Shown here in pieces: positions 16,905 through 23,710 of a stretch of 64,000 nucleotides of DNA. Each line of letters opens with the position of its first letter. Position 1 is the first letter of the stretch. The notes under the pieces are model-generated. The model did no database searches. It saw nothing but the letters and a program-made list of their open reading frames with translations, and had not been told where the DNA came from. The stretch is from CALBPI01 sp963922335 (lineage in GTDB: Bacteria; Pseudomonadota; Gammaproteobacteria; Steroidobacterales; Woeseiaceae). The stretch lies in NCBI GenBank assembly GCA_963922335.1, contig CAWUIB010000001.1:1-64000 (forward strand). Direction: 5' to 3'. The position numbers and the translations under genes are program-made.

Positions 16905-18149
16905 TTGTCTGACTCTGAATTGAGCAGAAACCGACCGCAACTCAGCACGGCGGTCAGCAGGCTCGCACGCAGCATCATGGTTGTGTTGTGTGTGCTCGGT
17001 GTGGTTGCCGCAATCGGGCACACGATCACCGGCATGGTTATCGACGTCCAGGAAGCGAACGCCACGACCGTCAATGTCAGCGGACGCCAGCGCATGTTGT
17101 CGCAACGCATCACGTTGATGGCCGAGCACTATCAAACACAACGCTCAGAGCGCTTACGCGCTCAATTGGTGTCTGATATCGATTTGTTTGAGCGATCACA
17201 CATCGGCCTGGTTAATGGCGACGCTGCGATGAATTTGCCGGATGTGTTACCCGAGGTTGCGAGTGAGGTGTATTTCGGCAGCGAACTGCGACTCGATGCG
17301 CGGGTGCAGCGTTTTCTGGAGCTGGCGCGACGGGCAACCAGCAGCGGTTCAGAGGCCAGCCAGGCCACAGTTGAGTTGACCAGCAAAGCGATCGGATCTA
17401 TCAACGACCGCGAATCGCTTCTCTACGCATTGGATGCTGCAGTCGCTGCATTTGAGCGGCATCATCGCAGCGAAATACGAAACCTGCGGCGGGCACAGCT
17501 GGCGAGCCTGGTTGTGTTCTTGTTGACCTTGGCTGCGGGAACTTTTCTGATCGCAAGACCGATGCTGCAATCGGTCACTTCGCTTGTCGATGATCTTGAC
17601 CAGCTGAGCGTCACGGACCCGATGACCGATGTGCTCAATCGGCGCGGCTTTCTTATCAAGGGCAAGGCCTTGATCAATTCGGCGCACGACAGTGCGGTTC
17701 TGGTCATGGACATTGATCACTTCAAACGGGTAAACGATGACCACGGGCACGCGGTCGGTGACGCCTGCATTCGCCATGTGGCAACGATCGCGTCTGAGGT
17801 CTTTCGGTCGATTGACGTCTTCGGCCGTATCGGAGGCGAAGAATACGCGGCGGTTTTATCAGGAGTGAGTGTGGATCTCGCGGGCCTTGTTGCCGAGCGC
17901 TTGCGAAGCGCGATCGAGCGTACGCCTTGCGAGATTGTAAGGCCGGATACGCAAGTGCTCACACTGCCGATGACGCTCAGTGTCGGTGTTGCTCTGCGTA
18001 TCGAAGGAGAGACTCTGGAGCAGGTGATGCACCGTGCCGATCAGGCGCTCTACGAAGCCAAGCGTGGCGGGCGCAATCGTGTAGTCACCAATTCGGCACA
18101 AAGCCCACAAGCGGTTCCGATTGAACCTGACACGCCTCAGGACGTATAG
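16905..18149 (+). CDS. Diguanylate cyclase with PilJ-type periplasmic sensor
   Basis: 414 residues from TTG 16905, chosen because GGAGGA lies four bases upstream; a GTG at 16863 is in frame but inside the hairpin region. One membrane helix lies near the N-terminus ('IMVVLCVLGVVAAIGHTI') and a second near residue 195-215. Between them is a PilJ/NarX-like sensor, shown by 'NVSGRQRMLSQRI', a motif that in NarX-type proteins contacts small anions. The C-terminal GGDEF domain has the active-site variant GGEEY and the 'DIDHFKRVNDDHGHAVGD' substrate loop. It probably makes c-di-GMP in response to an envelope signal. It follows lpdA and overlaps the convergent next gene by 13 bases. Confidence 0.88.
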   Translation: MSDSELSRNRPQLSTAVSRLARSIMVVLCVLGVVAAIGHTITGMVIDVQEANATTVNVSGRQRMLSQRITLMAEHYQTQRSERLRAQLVSDIDLFERSHIGLVNGDAAMNLPDVLPEVASEVYFGSELRLDARVQRFLELARRATSSGSEASQATVELTSKAIGSINDRESLLYALDAAVAAFERHHRSEIRNLRRAQLASLVVFLLTLAAGTFLIARPMLQSVTSLVDDLDQLSVTDPMTDVLNRRGFLIKGKALINSAHDSAVLVMDIDHFKRVNDDHGHAVGDACIRHVATIASEVFRSIDVFGRIGGEEYAAVLSGVSVDLAGLVAERLRSAIERTPCEIVRPDTQVLTLPMTLSVGVALRIEGETLEQVMHRADQALYEAKRGGRNRVVTNSAQSPQAVPIEPDTPQDV

Positions 18150-19606
18150 AGCGTTTCCAGGTCGACCGAGAGCCCATCCTCCTGGACGATGCCACAGTGC
18201 GTACGCGACAACTGTCGGGGTTCGCTGACGCCGCATGAATGGGCGATAATCTCGAGCTCTTTGTGCATGCCCTTCGCATACCGCGCCACTCGTTTCGCCT
18301 TGTCTTCAGCAACCAATCCTCGCTGGAGTTTCTTGTCGTGAGTTGTGATGCCCGTGGGGCAGGTGTTCTTGTTGCACTGCATGGCCTGAATACAACCCAA
18401 CGACAACATATAACCACGCCCTGATTGGACGAAGTCAGCTCCTGCACACAAGGCCCAGGCGACATCGACGGGATTGATCAGCTTGCCGCTTGCGACCACA
18501 AAAATGCGGTCACGAAGTCCATGCTTTGTGAGCAGGTCGACAACAACCGGCAGCGACTGCTCGATAGTCAGACCCATGTTGTCCATCAGCGACATCGGTG
18601 CCGCGCCAGTGCCACCATCACCGGAATCGACTGTGATGAAATCCGGCGCGCAATCGTCGTCGCGACTTTCAATGCACTCCAATAGTGATTCGAGATGCGA
18701 GGGGTTTCCGACGACCAACTTGATACCGACGGGTTTGCCGCCGAGTTCACGCAATCGCACAACGAAATCCAGGAGTTCCTCATCGTTGCTGATCTCGCGG
18801 TGCCGATTCGGACTGATGGAATCTTTGCCGAGTGGAATACCCCGAATTTCAGCAACTTCTCGTGTCACTTTCGCCGCAGGCAGGATGCCGCCTTTTCCCG
18901 GCTTCGCACCTTGCGCGAGCTTCAGCTCGCACATCACGACATTGTCATTAGCCATGACGTCCGCAAAGCGATTTTCGCAGAAGTTGCCGTCGTCATCGCG
19001 AACGCCATACTTTGCCGTGCCGATTTGAAAGACGATGTCCGCGCCACCTTCGAGATGGTAGGGGGATAACCCGCCTTCGCCGGTGTTGAGCCAGACGCCG
19101 GCGTTCGCGGCGCCGTTGCTGAGTGCACGCACCGCCGGTCTTGAGATGGCGCCGTAGCTCATTGCAGAGACGTTGAATAGCGAGCGCGTGACATACGGTT
19201 TACGACAACCAGCCCCGATGGCGACCTCGGCGATGGGCTCGGCGTCCTGTTCAAGAACCGGGTAGGGGCTATTGATGAGAACACGCGCGCCCACTCGGTC
19301 CATCGGAAGCGTCGAACCAAATGCGACTGTATTGTCCTCGCCTTTGGATGCGCGGTAGACCCAACTTCTTTCTGCGCGATTGAAGGGCATCTCTTCGCGA
19401 TCAAGTGCGTAGAAGTATTGGCGAAAGAACTGACCGAGGTGCTCGAACCAGTAGCGCAAACGACCGATCACCGGAAAGTTCCGTCGAATCGCGTGTTGCG
19501 TCTGCGTCACGTCAATCACATACAGAACCACTATCCATAGGAAGAAAGCGCCGATAGCGAGCAAGAACAGGTTGGTGAGTAAATCTACGAATCCGTGTAG
19601 TGACAC
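18137..19606 (-). CDS. FMN-binding glutamate synthase family protein, membrane anchored
   Basis: 489 residues from a GTG with GGGAG seven bases upstream. One N-terminal membrane helix (10-32) is followed by the TIM-barrel domain found in the GltB synthase part: 'SAMSYGAIS', 'NTGEGGLSPYH', 'QGAKPGKGG', 'DSGDGGTGAAP' for FMN and phosphate binding, and Cys405, Cys411, Cys416 in the C-x5-C-x4-C spacing of the glutamate synthase [3Fe-4S] cluster. The glutaminase domain and the C-terminal beta-helix are missing. Stand-alone proteins of this type are widespread, and their true electron donor and substrate are unsettled. Downstream of nothing obvious; DUF1841 lies 14 bases beyond its start on the same strand and is upstream in transcription. 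Confidence 0.85.
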   Translation of the reverse strand: MSLHGFVDLLTNLFLLAIGAFFLWIVVLYVIDVTQTQHAIRRNFPVIGRLRYWFEHLGQFFRQYFYALDREEMPFNRAERSWVYRASKGEDNTVAFGSTLPMDRVGARVLINSPYPVLEQDAEPIAEVAIGAGCRKPYVTRSLFNVSAMSYGAISRPAVRALSNGAANAGVWLNTGEGGLSPYHLEGGADIVFQIGTAKYGVRDDDGNFCENRFADVMANDNVVMCELKLAQGAKPGKGGILPAAKVTREVAEIRGIPLGKDSISPNRHREISNDEELLDFVVRLRELGGKPVGIKLVVGNPSHLESLLECIESRDDDCAPDFITVDSGDGGTGAAPMSLMDNMGLTIEQSLPVVVDLLTKHGLRDRIFVVASGKLINPVDVAWALCAGADFVQSGRGYMLSLGCIQAMQCNKNTCPTGITTHDKKLQRGLVAEDKAKRVARYAKGMHKELEIIAHSCGVSEPRQLSRTHCGIVQEDGLSVDLETLYTS

Positions 19607-19620
19607 CTTCTATCTCCCAG

Positions 19621-20040
19621 TCAGCGCAAGTGGCGCAGTTTTTCAAGGTAACGAAATTCGTCGGGCAACACGTTGTCTCGCTGCGCTTCCCACAGGCTTT
19701 CCGCAAGACACTCCGACATCACATGCTCAGCCGCATGTGCTTCGCCGTGCTTCTCGAGCATTTGTTGATAGACGTCCCGAATACCCGGGGGACGGTTGGT
19801 AGAGACCTGCTCTCGAATCGCGAGGTGCAGCCCCATGTGCAAAAACGGATTCGATTGACCGCCCTCAACGGTGAAGTCTCGGTCGACGTCCGCTTCGAGC
19901 ATGCCATGGTATTCCGGATGGTCGGTGATGACTGCAGCGATTTGTTGCTCCAGCGCCGACATGGGCTGACCGGCCTTGGCCAGACGCCAGGCCTGCACAT
20001 ACATCTGGCGGAGCTCGCCGCGATCACTTCCGAACAGCAT
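19621..20040 (-). CDS. DUF1841 family protein
   Basis: 139 residues from ATG 20040, 'MLFGSDRGELRQMY'. The hallmark 'NPFLHMGLHLAIREQ' and the preceding 'HPEYH' identify DUF1841, a small soluble proteobacterial protein of unknown function whose conserved His and Glu residues suggest metal binding. An in-frame ATG at 20058 exists, but it lies in the hairpin and over the proposed promoter. It is followed by the glutamate-synthase-like gene and probably forms an operon with it. Confidence 0.85.
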   Translation of the reverse strand: MLFGSDRGELRQMYVQAWRLAKAGQPMSALEQQIAAVITDHPEYHGMLEADVDRDFTVEGGQSNPFLHMGLHLAIREQVSTNRPPGIRDVYQQMLEKHGEAHAAEHVMSECLAESLWEAQRDNVLPDEFRYLEKLRHLR

Positions 20041-20046
20041 CGACAA

Positions 20047-20055
20047 ATTATCGCA
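20047..20055 (-). promoter_or_regulatory. Extended -10 (TGCGATAAT) six bases before the DUF1841 start
   Basis: On the minus strand TGCGATAAT is followed by six bases and ATG 20040. GATAAT matches five of six consensus positions and TGn provides the extension. A perfect 9-bp inverted repeat (20052-20060 with 20071-20079) overlaps its upstream edge and could be an operator. No ribosome-binding sequence fits between the two, so the mRNA would be leaderless. Confidence 0.45.
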
Positions 20056-20203
20056 CACCGCGCGGTGATTCGGTGTGCGTGGTCGTGGCCAATCTGTTTG
20101 TTTTGAACCTCGACGTTTAACTCAGTCACCAAGCGTGTGGTTCCGTGAGGTTAATCGCTTTTCGTCAGAAGCGGACTGGAGTCGAGGTATCGGTATACTG
20201 TCG

Positions 20204-20272
20204 GCTTGTGATCTGAAGCAAGAACCTGAGTCTCAATCACCGGTTGTAGCGATTCTCGGTGAACTCACAAGC
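20204..20272. other. Long inverted repeat enclosing a second stem; possible structured RNA
   Basis: GCTTGTGA (20204-20211) pairs perfectly with TCACAAGC (20265-20272), and inside it TCACCG (20237-20242) pairs with CGGTGA (20257-20262). It sits between the esterase terminator and the DUF1841 promoter in a 290-base region with no credible gene. A TATACT hexamer at 20194-20199 lies just outside on the plus strand. The element could be a small RNA or a DNA-level regulatory site; nothing decides between these. Confidence 0.3.
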
Positions 20273-20275
20273 AAA

Positions 20276-20300
20276 GAAGGGCCCCTGTCGGGGGCCCTTC
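20276..20300 (-). terminator. Rho-independent terminator of the esterase gene
   Basis: A perfect 10-bp stem (20276-20285 with 20291-20300; GAAGGGCCCC and its complement), 5-base loop. Reading the minus strand, it is followed by TTTGCTTG. It lies 32 bases beyond the esterase stop. It may also act weakly in the other direction. Confidence 0.8.
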
Positions 20301-20331
20301 AACGCTTTGGGCGTGATAAAACGACTCAGCG

Positions 20332-21354
20332 CTACTTCTCGAAAAGGTACTTTTTGAGTGCCATGCCCGCCTGATCGAGTGAGTCTTGCACTGCAGGCAC
20401 GTTTGCCAGCGGATTGAGCAACCCGAAGTCATGGATCATGCCGTTGTACCGAATACTGGTGACCGAAACACCGGCTTCGTTGAGCTTGCGCGCATAGGCT
20501 TCGGCTTCATCTCGCAATACGTCCATTTCAGCGGTCTGAATGAGCGCTGGCGGCAGGTCTTCGAGCTGTTCCACCGTTGCACGGAGCGGAGAGGCAAAGA
20601 TCTCGTTACGTTCTTGCGGATCCGTCGTGTAGTTGTCCCAGAACCACCGCATCATCGGTGTAGTCAGGAAGTGGTCCTCGCCATACGCGTGGTAGGAAGC
20701 ATTTTCGAAGCTGGCATCGGTCACCGGCCATAGCAGCAGCTGGAAACGGATTCTCGGACCACCGGTCTGCTTGGCCTTGAGGCTTACGACTGCAGCCATG
20801 TTTCCGCCGACGCTGTTCCCTGCGACCGCAAGACGTGAACCATCGACTCCGATTTCGCTTCCGTTCTCGGCGACCCACTGCGTTGCAGCAAAGGCCTGGT
20901 TGATCGCCGTCGGGTACTGCGCTTCGGGCGAAGGCGTGTAGTCGACGTAAACGGCAGCCACTCCCGAACGTACGACCAGGTCACGTATGAGGCGCTCGTG
21001 GGTAGGAAAATCGCCCAGGACCCAACCACCGCCGTGGAAGTACATAAAGACAGGCAGGTCGCTACGCTGCCGCCCCGCCGGCTTGACGATCACGAGGTCA
21101 ATAGATTCGCCATTCACGGAAATGGTTCGCTTCTCAACCCGCGCCGCTGGAAGTTCTGCCCCCTGCTGCGCGCCTACGAGGACGTTGCGAGCATCTTCGA
21201 CAGGAAGTTGCTCGAGCGGTGTACCGCCACTGTTATTGAGGGCCTCGAGGAAGGCTCGAGTATTGGATTCGACACCTGGTGATACGCCTGCACTGGCGCT
21301 CAGCACCGGCACGATGAAAAGCAGGGTTATTGCGACTAGTTTTCTAAGGGTCAT
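20332..21354 (-). CDS. Secreted alpha/beta hydrolase, hormone-sensitive-lipase family esterase
   Basis: 340 residues with a signal peptide (cleavage likely near Ala22, 'SASAG'). The HSL-family oxyanion motif HGGG is at 107-110. The nucleophile Ser181 lies in 'GNSVGG', Asp278 in 'EMDVLRDE' and His308 in 'MIHDF', so the catalytic triad is complete. Such enzymes hydrolyse short or medium acyl esters or acetylated compounds; here it would act in the periplasm or outside the cell. GGAG lies eight bases before the ATG. It has its own promoter carrying an OhrR-type dyad, and the regulator gene lies directly upstream. Confidence 0.9.
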   Translation of the reverse strand: MTLRKLVAITLLFIVPVLSASAGVSPGVESNTRAFLEALNNSGGTPLEQLPVEDARNVLVGAQQGAELPAARVEKRTISVNGESIDLVIVKPAGRQRSDLPVFMYFHGGGWVLGDFPTHERLIRDLVVRSGVAAVYVDYTPSPEAQYPTAINQAFAATQWVAENGSEIGVDGSRLAVAGNSVGGNMAAVVSLKAKQTGGPRIRFQLLLWPVTDASFENASYHAYGEDHFLTTPMMRWFWDNYTTDPQERNEIFASPLRATVEQLEDLPPALIQTAEMDVLRDEAEAYARKLNEAGVSVTSIRYNGMIHDFGLLNPLANVPAVQDSLDQAGMALKKYLFEK

Positions 21355-21380
21355 TTCTCTTCTCCATTCATATCGTGAGA

Positions 21381-21409
21381 ATAATTACTGCGATAAGTAT
21401 TAAGGTCAA
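21381..21409 (-). promoter_or_regulatory. Sigma70-type promoter of the esterase gene
   Basis: On the minus strand, TTGACC (plus 21404-21409) and AATTAT (plus 21381-21386) are separated by 17 bases. The matches are five and four of six. A regulator dyad at 21385-21396 sits between the two hexamers and touches the -10, the classical position for repression by steric exclusion. The expected leader is about 20 bases. Confidence 0.65.
21385..21396. promoter_or_regulatory. Regulator dyad (operator) in the esterase promoter
   Basis: TTACTGCGATAA, near-palindromic, fits the consensus TTAYYGCRRTAA shared with two other sites around the OhrR-type gene. It is the copy placed between -35 and -10. Confidence 0.6.
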
Positions 21410-21431
21410 AAAATGACTGCCTGCTGCAGTC
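21408..21431 (-). terminator. Rho-independent terminator of the MarR/OhrR gene
   Basis: GACTGC and GCAGTC form a 6-bp stem (21415-21420 with 21426-21431) with a 5-base loop. On the minus strand it is followed by ATTTTTT. It lies 25 bases after the regulator stop and separates it from the esterase gene, whose -35 overlaps the T-run. Confidence 0.65.
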
Positions 21432-21441
21432 GAAATAAACG

Positions 21442-21453
21442 TTATTGCGATAA
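21442..21453. promoter_or_regulatory. Second regulator dyad upstream of the esterase promoter
   Basis: TTATTGCGATAA is the most symmetric of the three copies. Its centre is 57 bases from that of the promoter copy, five to six helical turns, so the two could be bridged by a pair of dimers. It lies just after the regulator stop codon. Confidence 0.55.
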
Positions 21454-21456
21454 TTA

Positions 21457-21897
21457 TTATTGTGCAAGCGTTTTTTTCAGATTTTTCCTTAATTCGTCGA
21501 TTTTTCTTTGTAAATCAGTCAGCTTAGAGTCTTCGAGACCGCAGGCATCAGCAACGCATTGATTGATCTTCATCGCTTTTTTCCGCATCCCCTTACCCTT
21601 TGGCGTCAGAAAGACTTGCAGCTCCCTTTCGTTCTCAGGATTGCGGTTTCGCCGCAATAGACCCAGTGTCTCGATGCGCTTCAAGACCGGTGTCAAGGCG
21701 CCCGACTGCTGCCCGAGTTTGTCGGCGATATGGTTGAGCGTCACACCGTCTTTTTCCCATAAAACCAGCAGCACAATGTACTGCGAGTATGTCAGTCCCA
21801 AAGGTTCAAGTAGTCCTTTATAAAACTGTGTCATCGCAAGCGATGTCGAGTACAACGAAAAGCAGAGCTGAGAATCAATATCCAGTCGGTTGGCCAA
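21457..21897 (-). CDS. ohrR: MarR-family organic-peroxide sensor, OhrR type
   Basis: 146 residues from TTG 21897, with GGGAG six bases upstream. The N-terminus 'LCFSLYSTSLAMTQFYKGLLEPLGLTY' region (read as LCFSLYSTSLAM, then YKGLLEPLGLTYSQY) and the following 'LVLWEKDG' are the OhrR subfamily pattern. Cys12 occupies the position of the peroxide-sensing cysteine, and tyrosines that contact it are present. A winged helix follows ('HIADKLGQQSGALTPVLKRIE'-like recognition region). OhrR proteins normally repress the peroxidase gene ohr and are released from DNA by oxidation. Here the partner is a secreted esterase. The C-terminus is unusually Lys-rich. The gene is more AT-rich than its neighbours. 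Confidence 0.88.
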   Translation of the reverse strand: MANRLDIDSQLCFSLYSTSLAMTQFYKGLLEPLGLTYSQYIVLLVLWEKDGVTLNHIADKLGQQSGALTPVLKRIETLGLLRRNRNPENERELQVFLTPKGKGMRKKAMKINQCVADACGLEDSKLTDLQRKIDELRKNLKKTLAQ

Positions 21898-21918
21898 AAT
21901 ACGCTCCCGCGTGAAAGG

Positions 21919-21930
21919 TTACCGCAATAA
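21919..21930. promoter_or_regulatory. Regulator dyad in the ohrR promoter (autoregulation)
   Basis: TTACCGCAATAA overlaps four bases of the ohrR -10 hexamer. It is the third copy of the TTAYYGCRRTAA element and implies autorepression. Confidence 0.6.
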
Positions 21931-21955
21931 TAGTTATCTCATTAAACGTTGGCAA
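21927..21955 (-). promoter_or_regulatory. Sigma70 promoter of ohrR
   Basis: Minus strand: TTGCCA (plus 21950-21955), 17-base spacer, TATTAT (plus 21927-21932). Both hexamers match five of six consensus positions. The transcript start would be near 21920, giving a leader of about 23 bases with GGGAG before the TTG start. Confidence 0.75.
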
Positions 21956-21994
21956 TAGTGCGAGCGGATAGTCAAGAACTGAACCACTGATGAA

Positions 21995-22010
21995 TGGCCG
22001 TATCTGGCCA
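21995..22010. repeat. Small GGCC hairpin repeat, copy 1
   Basis: TGGCC-GTATCT-GGCCA: 5-bp stem, 6-base loop, preceded by TGAA. The second copy is at 22446-22461. The outer pair is T-A here and C-G there, a compensated change that supports a conserved stem. Confidence 0.5.
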
Positions 22011-22096
22011 AGCGCAGCAGCCTGAGCCTCGTGAGTTAAACTAACAGCGGCTGACCCAATCCAACCTGTCGGCAATCAGCGCTCTGAGAAAAGGAA

Positions 22097-22414
22097 ATGG
22101 CTCAAAAAGAACGCTTTCCCTGCAAGCTACGGCAAACGATTCTCGATGAGATTAATCGCCAGTTTGACGCTAAGCTGGCACATACCGTCCGAGACAAGCT
22201 CGCAAACTGTGAGCTGACTTTGGGGCGTTCAGCATGTGTGTCGAGAGTGCATTTCGCTATTCTGTCCCTTTCGCGCGGAGCGCTTTTCGAGTTCGAACGA
22301 CAGCTGGATCAAGCGCTTTTTGACTGGCGCGACACATTGATGAACGCTGGTTTGGCGAACGAAGATTGGCGAGACGTATTAGCGGCGAAAGGCGTCGATG
22401 CTCAGGACTGGTAA
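22097..22414 (+). CDS. Hypothetical small soluble protein
   Basis: 105 residues, mixed charge, Leu/Ala/Arg-rich and predicted helical, with two Trp-Arg-Asp segments ('DWRDTL', 'DWRDVL') 22 residues apart near the C-terminus. No signal peptide, membrane segment or known motif. I do not recognise it. AAGG lies very close to the ATG (two to three bases), so the start is uncertain. It is flanked on both sides by the GGCC hairpin repeat and lies in an AT-richer islet. It could be an orphan acquired gene. Confidence 0.5.
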   Translation: MAQKERFPCKLRQTILDEINRQFDAKLAHTVRDKLANCELTLGRSACVSRVHFAILSLSRGALFEFERQLDQALFDWRDTLMNAGLANEDWRDVLAAKGVDAQDW

Positions 22415-22445
22415 GGGAGACTAGCATCCTATCGTGCGCAGTGAA

Positions 22446-22461
22446 CGGCCGCTTCTGGCCG
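22446..22461. repeat. Small GGCC hairpin repeat, copy 2
   Basis: CGGCC-GCTTCT-GGCCG: same stem length, same loop length, same TGAA on the 5' side as copy 1, then GCGAAGCGACA. It lies 32 bases after the hypothetical gene at 22097. Confidence 0.5.
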
Positions 22462-22547
22462 CGAAGCGACACACAGTTGAACTTTGCCATCCTGACGGTT
22501 GGTGACTCAAGGCCGATACTCACCTACAAGAAAGGATGTTTTAGATC

Positions 22548-22979
22548 ATGCTCCTCGCCAGAATATCGCTCACAATTTCGGCCTTCTTGTTTTCGGTCGG
22601 ACCCACTGTCGTAGACCTATCGCCGTCGCATGTCTTTAATGATGCCTGGCCACCACATGCGCGATTCCACATGGTTTGGTTGCTCGGGGTTCTTGCTGTC
22701 GCGGGCCTGGCGACATTCGCTGGCGCGTGGCTCATAAAAGACGACCAGGTACAGCTGTTCAAACTGATTACATTACCGGGATGGCTGGTCATGATTCCGT
22801 TTTTTGTCGCCGTTCTTACAGTTGGAGCCTACGGCGGCTCTCTGTCTGATTTGCCCGATGCTCCCAAGGTCTTCGGCGTTGACGGAAACATCGCGGGATT
22901 CTCGATCAGCGCTATGTTCCAAGCAATAGCAACTTTTTATGCTTGGCGTCGTCCTTCATTGGCCGGTGGCGGCTCCTGA
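22548..22979 (+). CDS. Hypothetical four-helix membrane protein
   Basis: 143 residues with hydrophobic segments at about 3-20, 42-62, 77-99 and 115-135. 'AWPPHARFHMVW' lies between the first two helices; its His, Arg, His pattern is likely to face the periplasm or a bound cofactor. Similar short proteins with a PPHARFH element occur widely among uncharacterised membrane proteins, but I cannot name the family with confidence. AAAGGA lies 13 bases before the ATG, somewhat far. It converges with rnfE, 86 bases away. Confidence 0.6.
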   Translation: MLLARISLTISAFLFSVGPTVVDLSPSHVFNDAWPPHARFHMVWLLGVLAVAGLATFAGAWLIKDDQVQLFKLITLPGWLVMIPFFVAVLTVGAYGGSLSDLPDAPKVFGVDGNIAGFSISAMFQAIATFYAWRRPSLAGGGS

Positions 22980-23065
22980 TACTTCTCCGAATAAGCAGAC
23001 ATTGAGCGTCCATTTATCCGGTTGCGTGACAAACGCTGTTTGGTCCGTTGATTCTAGTGTCGGGG

Positions 23066-23710
23066 TTAGGCTCCACGGTTCCGTTGTGCCGCTCTGGTAT
23101 GGATGATGTTTCTCACCGCGAGCAATGCGGCGAGCGCAAAAAATGCGCCCGGCGGCAGCAACGCGAGCAGCAGGCCGTCGTCGGCCAGGGTGACGCCACC
23201 GGCCGGTGCTCCAGGAATCAACAGGTCCAGTCTCGCGAAGACCGTGCCCGTGCCGATCAACTCCCTGGCGGCACCAATGAGCAAGAGCACCCAGCCGAAA
23301 CCGAGTCCATAGGCGAGCCCGTCCACCAGTGCGACCATCGGTGGATTACGCGATGCAAAGGCCTCGGCGCGGGCGACGATCGCGCAATTGGTAACGATCA
23401 GCGGCAGAAATATCCCTAACCTCGCGTGCAGCGTGGGGAGAAACGCGTTGAACGCCAGCTCGCTTGCGGTCACCAACGCCGCGATGATGAGCACGTAGGC
23501 TGGAATGCGAATTTCGCGCTGTAACAACGGACGCGCTACTGAAACGATGAGGTTGCTCAGCGTGAGCACGGCTAGTGTTGCGATGGCTAGCCCCAGTGCG
23601 TTGACGGCGGTGTTGGATATCGCAAGCAGCGGGCATAGGCCGAGCAGCTGGACCATACCTGCATTGTTGTGCCAGAGCCCATCTGCAAAGATCTCACGGA
23701 TTCGACTCAT
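23066..23710 (-). CDS. rnfE: Rnf complex membrane subunit E
   Basis: 214 residues from ATG 23710, six membrane helices. 'NNAGMVQLLGLCPLLAISNT' region (read as NNAGMVQLLGLCP) and 'VTNCAIVARAEAFAS' are typical of RnfE/NqrD, with the Cys in each half that ligates the membrane [2Fe-2S] cluster shared with RnfA. Rnf couples electron flow between ferredoxin and NAD to ion transport, or supplies reduced ferredoxin and, as Rsx, reduces SoxR. It is the last gene of the operon, ATGA-overlapped with rnfG. The usual nth gene does not follow. Confidence 0.93.
   Translation of the reverse strand: MSRIREIFADGLWHNNAGMVQLLGLCPLLAISNTAVNALGLAIATLAVLTLSNLIVSVARPLLQREIRIPAYVLIIAALVTASELAFNAFLPTLHARLGIFLPLIVTNCAIVARAEAFASRNPPMVALVDGLAYGLGFGWVLLLIGAARELIGTGTVFARLDLLIPGAPAGGVTLADDGLLLALLPPGAFFALAALLAVRNIIHTRAAQRNRGA

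Noticed and set aside
20075..20374. 99-residue plus-strand frame across the DUF1841/esterase gap
   Set aside because: It runs through the terminator hairpin and into the antisense end of the esterase, has no ribosome site and an unlike-protein composition.
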